Below the pieces are notes generated by a model. It was not told the origin of the DNA. It was given only the letters and a program-made list of their open reading frames with translations, and did not search any database. From Spongilla lacustris (lineage: Eukaryota; Porifera; Demospongiae; Spongillida; Spongillidae), in the NCBI GenBank assembly GCA_949361645.1, contig OX442417.1, positions 1,686,164-1,750,163 of the forward strand: a DNA stretch of 64,000 bases, written 5' to 3'. The first letter of the stretch is position 1; every line of letters starts with the position of its first letter. This document shows, one piece after another, positions 61,962 to 64,000 of this stretch. The position numbers and the translations under genes are program-made.

Positions 61962-62150
61962 TGCAGAATGCTCAGTGGTGAGAAAAACGACGCAGGATGG
62001 GGATTGTCTCAGTTCATACCCCACACAAAGCTGGACCTCGAGGAAGAGGAGCAATGTCAGTACTTGAAGGATGACAGCCTCTACTTTAGGGTACAAGTGG
62101 ACCTCATACCTGCTGTCAAGCCATGGCTTGTACTAACCTTGCCCTCATAA
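61962..62150 (+). pseudogene. Duplicated MATH-domain tail of the TRAF-like gene
   Basis: Reads MLSGEKNDAGWGLSQFIPHT and then the same C-terminus as the parent (YLKDDSLYFRVQVD to WLVLTLPS) with a stop. Only the last 60 or so residues are present, in frame, but without the rest of the domain it is a fragment. Alternative 3' exon use is conceivable but unsupported. Confidence 0.8.
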
Positions 62151-62433
62151 GTCACAGCACATGCGCAATTCCAACATATGTTGAGAATAGTTTATTAGGA
62201 TGTAGCATGCTGTCTACGCATCCAAAAATGATTTTCTTAATGTCAATTGTATTTTGGGGTGGGGTATCACAAGTGCTGTTACAAAGAAGTACATTTATAG
62301 TAATGTGCTGTTATCAACAAAAATGCACTCATGGCCATGTGTGATTAAAAGTATTATAGACCATGATAAGCCACTTCCAAGGCACATTGCAAAGCAGAAA
62401 GCTTAATCCAATTAATGTGTGCATGTGTTTACA

Positions 62434-64000
62434 TGTATGTGCTCAATGTGATTCAGTTCTAAATGTGGATGTTCATTGATTCCACCCTACATCTGCAGAC
62501 TGTGCACCTGTTGAACATGTGCACAGGCTGAGGGTGGAATGAACATCCACAATGTTGAAACCACTTGTATGCATACAAGTAATTAGAAACCTGTGGTGAG
62601 CTTAACGCTATACCTAAACATAACTGTTACATTTAAAAAAAACTGTCACTAAATTTATTTGAGGATTCCTATCTCCTGCTGTGCATGTTTCCAGCAGTTA
62701 AGTAGGCAGTAAAAGTCATTACACATGAATGTACATGCATGTAATGTGAGCATACAATGAGATATGAAGTCAAGCAATCTTTTATTGTTAAAACAATACA
62801 AACAACTAATGCTGCCTAGACAAGTACATAGTTATTCCACATGCAGTGTTATTTTAATTCGACCTAAACTGCACTCCAAAAATAATTGCATAAGTATATG
62901 CACCTTATTTGGTTACTGCTAAAAATTGGACCTTTTAAATATGAAGTACACACAGTACAGCACATATGCAATATGAAGAAACTTTGTAAAATACCTACAG
63001 TGTAGAGGTCCAACAGTATAACATGGATCAGTTGAAGGAATTAGTGTCTTGTTTTGTGTGTGTGTGTGTGTGTGCTTTTGCGATTCAGTGCTTAACATAC
63101 TTTTTAAATTACTCCCAGTGTTTTCAAAACCTTTGCTAATGCTGAATACAAGATACAACAAAAATACACACATGCACATTGATATGAACTAAGATACTGC
63201 AATGCCCAGCATTGAACAACTAGTCAACACAAACATGTTCTCAACGGTGTACTATGATCGCTTTGCAGCACATGATTTGGACATGGAAGGATTCTGTGCA
63301 GCTGCAGGCAATAGTGGCCTGGATGGTGAAATACTGCATGAAGGGATGGACTTTAAACTAGAAATGAGTTGTCATTTATAAACAATACCTTACTGACCAA
63401 GTACTACACTTCAAGTTTTTATACACACCTTCCCAATGTACATATATGACCAGAGACCTTCTTTCTTAATTCAAATAATCATCCAGATGGGTGCTAACCA
63501 ACTTACAATGCAGTTTAAGAACATGTATAATCAAATCTTCCCCTGCACTTTCAGTACACGCATACTACCATGCATTGGTCACTTTTCTACACTGTAGCTG
63601 AGCCAGTGAGACTGGCTAGAAGACTGGCTTCAGTGCTGCATTCTAGTTTAGCAGTGGATCTCATTTGCCCTGATTGTGTCATGTCTAACAATTCTATTCT
63701 GGCAAATTTGGCTGTTATCAAGGTGTAGGTAACTGTTCCACTAATTTTACATGTAGTAACTAAAGCACAAATTGTATTTCAGCAAATTCCATGCACTAGC
63801 TGAATATACAATTTGGCTGCGACATTTTCTTTAATTTGATGAATTTGATATTTGCTGAAAAATTGTATCTGCCTTGCAAATTAATGATAATATCAGTACA
63901 CCCTATTTTGCCTACACTGCTACATTATAGTACCTTATCTTTAACGTACATGTATGCTGTATATGTATATAGGTCAAGGGACAGTGTTTTTTTTTGTGTC
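62434..64000. repeat. Segmental duplication, copy 2 (runs off the window)
   Basis: Counterpart of 42982-44640. It contains a hairpin at about 62464-62552 (GTGGATGTTCAT with GATTCCACCCT, and inverse) of which copy 1 retains only remnants, and the disrupted version of the 116-codon frame at about 63181-63380. Confidence 0.9.

Overview
The window is eukaryotic and animal. Its genes have short introns (56-68 bp where they can be read through), there are no operons, and most of the DNA is transposon debris, palindromic elements and simple repeats. The gene types point to an early-branching animal, most probably a demosponge: a divergent Frizzled-like receptor, a RING/zf-TRAF/MATH protein, N-glycosylated beta-helix surface proteins with a multi-pass C-terminal module, and a distinctive family of decayed retroelements. 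The sponge assignment is inference from recalled family distributions, not a search.

Layout. 0.1-2 kb: a hAT-like element with an 8-bp target duplication and a second element nested in it. 3.4-6.2 kb: a six-exon class F-like seven-transmembrane receptor (485 aa if the model is right). 6.8-9.7 kb: a deleted copy of an exon whose parent lies at 13.6 kb, then truncated retroelement copies with (AAT)n tails. 9.8-10.9 kb: a foldback element with a small MITE inside one arm. 10.9-12.5 kb: a wrecked beta-helix gene. 13.6-14.85 kb: an intronless 417-aa ORF rich in tyrosine motifs. 18.9-19.4 kb: a two-exon beta-trefoil protein (144 aa). 24.5-28.4 kb (minus): a beta-helix surface protein gene carrying a recent internal tandem duplication of about 1.48 kb. 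29.2-31.3 kb: a TA-flanked element containing two foldback elements. 32.7-38.2 kb: two hAT MITEs in opposite orientation plus a third hAT derivative that keeps a BED zinc finger. 39.4-40.2, 51.6-52.2 and 53.7-54.3 kb: retroelement C-terminal remnants. 42.7-44.6 kb: a broken TRAF copy and its duplicated flank. 46.2-47.3 kb: the membrane module of a beta-helix gene. 54.5-55.5 kb: a TTAA-flanked foldback element for which a related empty site exists at 59.4 kb. 56.5-58.5 kb: a 22-bp minisatellite with six interspersed spacers. 60.3-61.5 kb: the TRAF-like gene, followed by a tandem copy of its MATH tail and a duplicated 3' flank that runs off the window.

The credible host genes are the Frizzled-like receptor, the beta-trefoil protein, the TRAF-like gene and, less certainly, the 417-aa ORF and the duplicated beta-helix gene. 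They do not form an obvious pathway cluster. The strongest structural story is layered transposition: several insertions can be delimited to the base by target duplications, by nesting, or by comparison with an uninterrupted copy in the same window.
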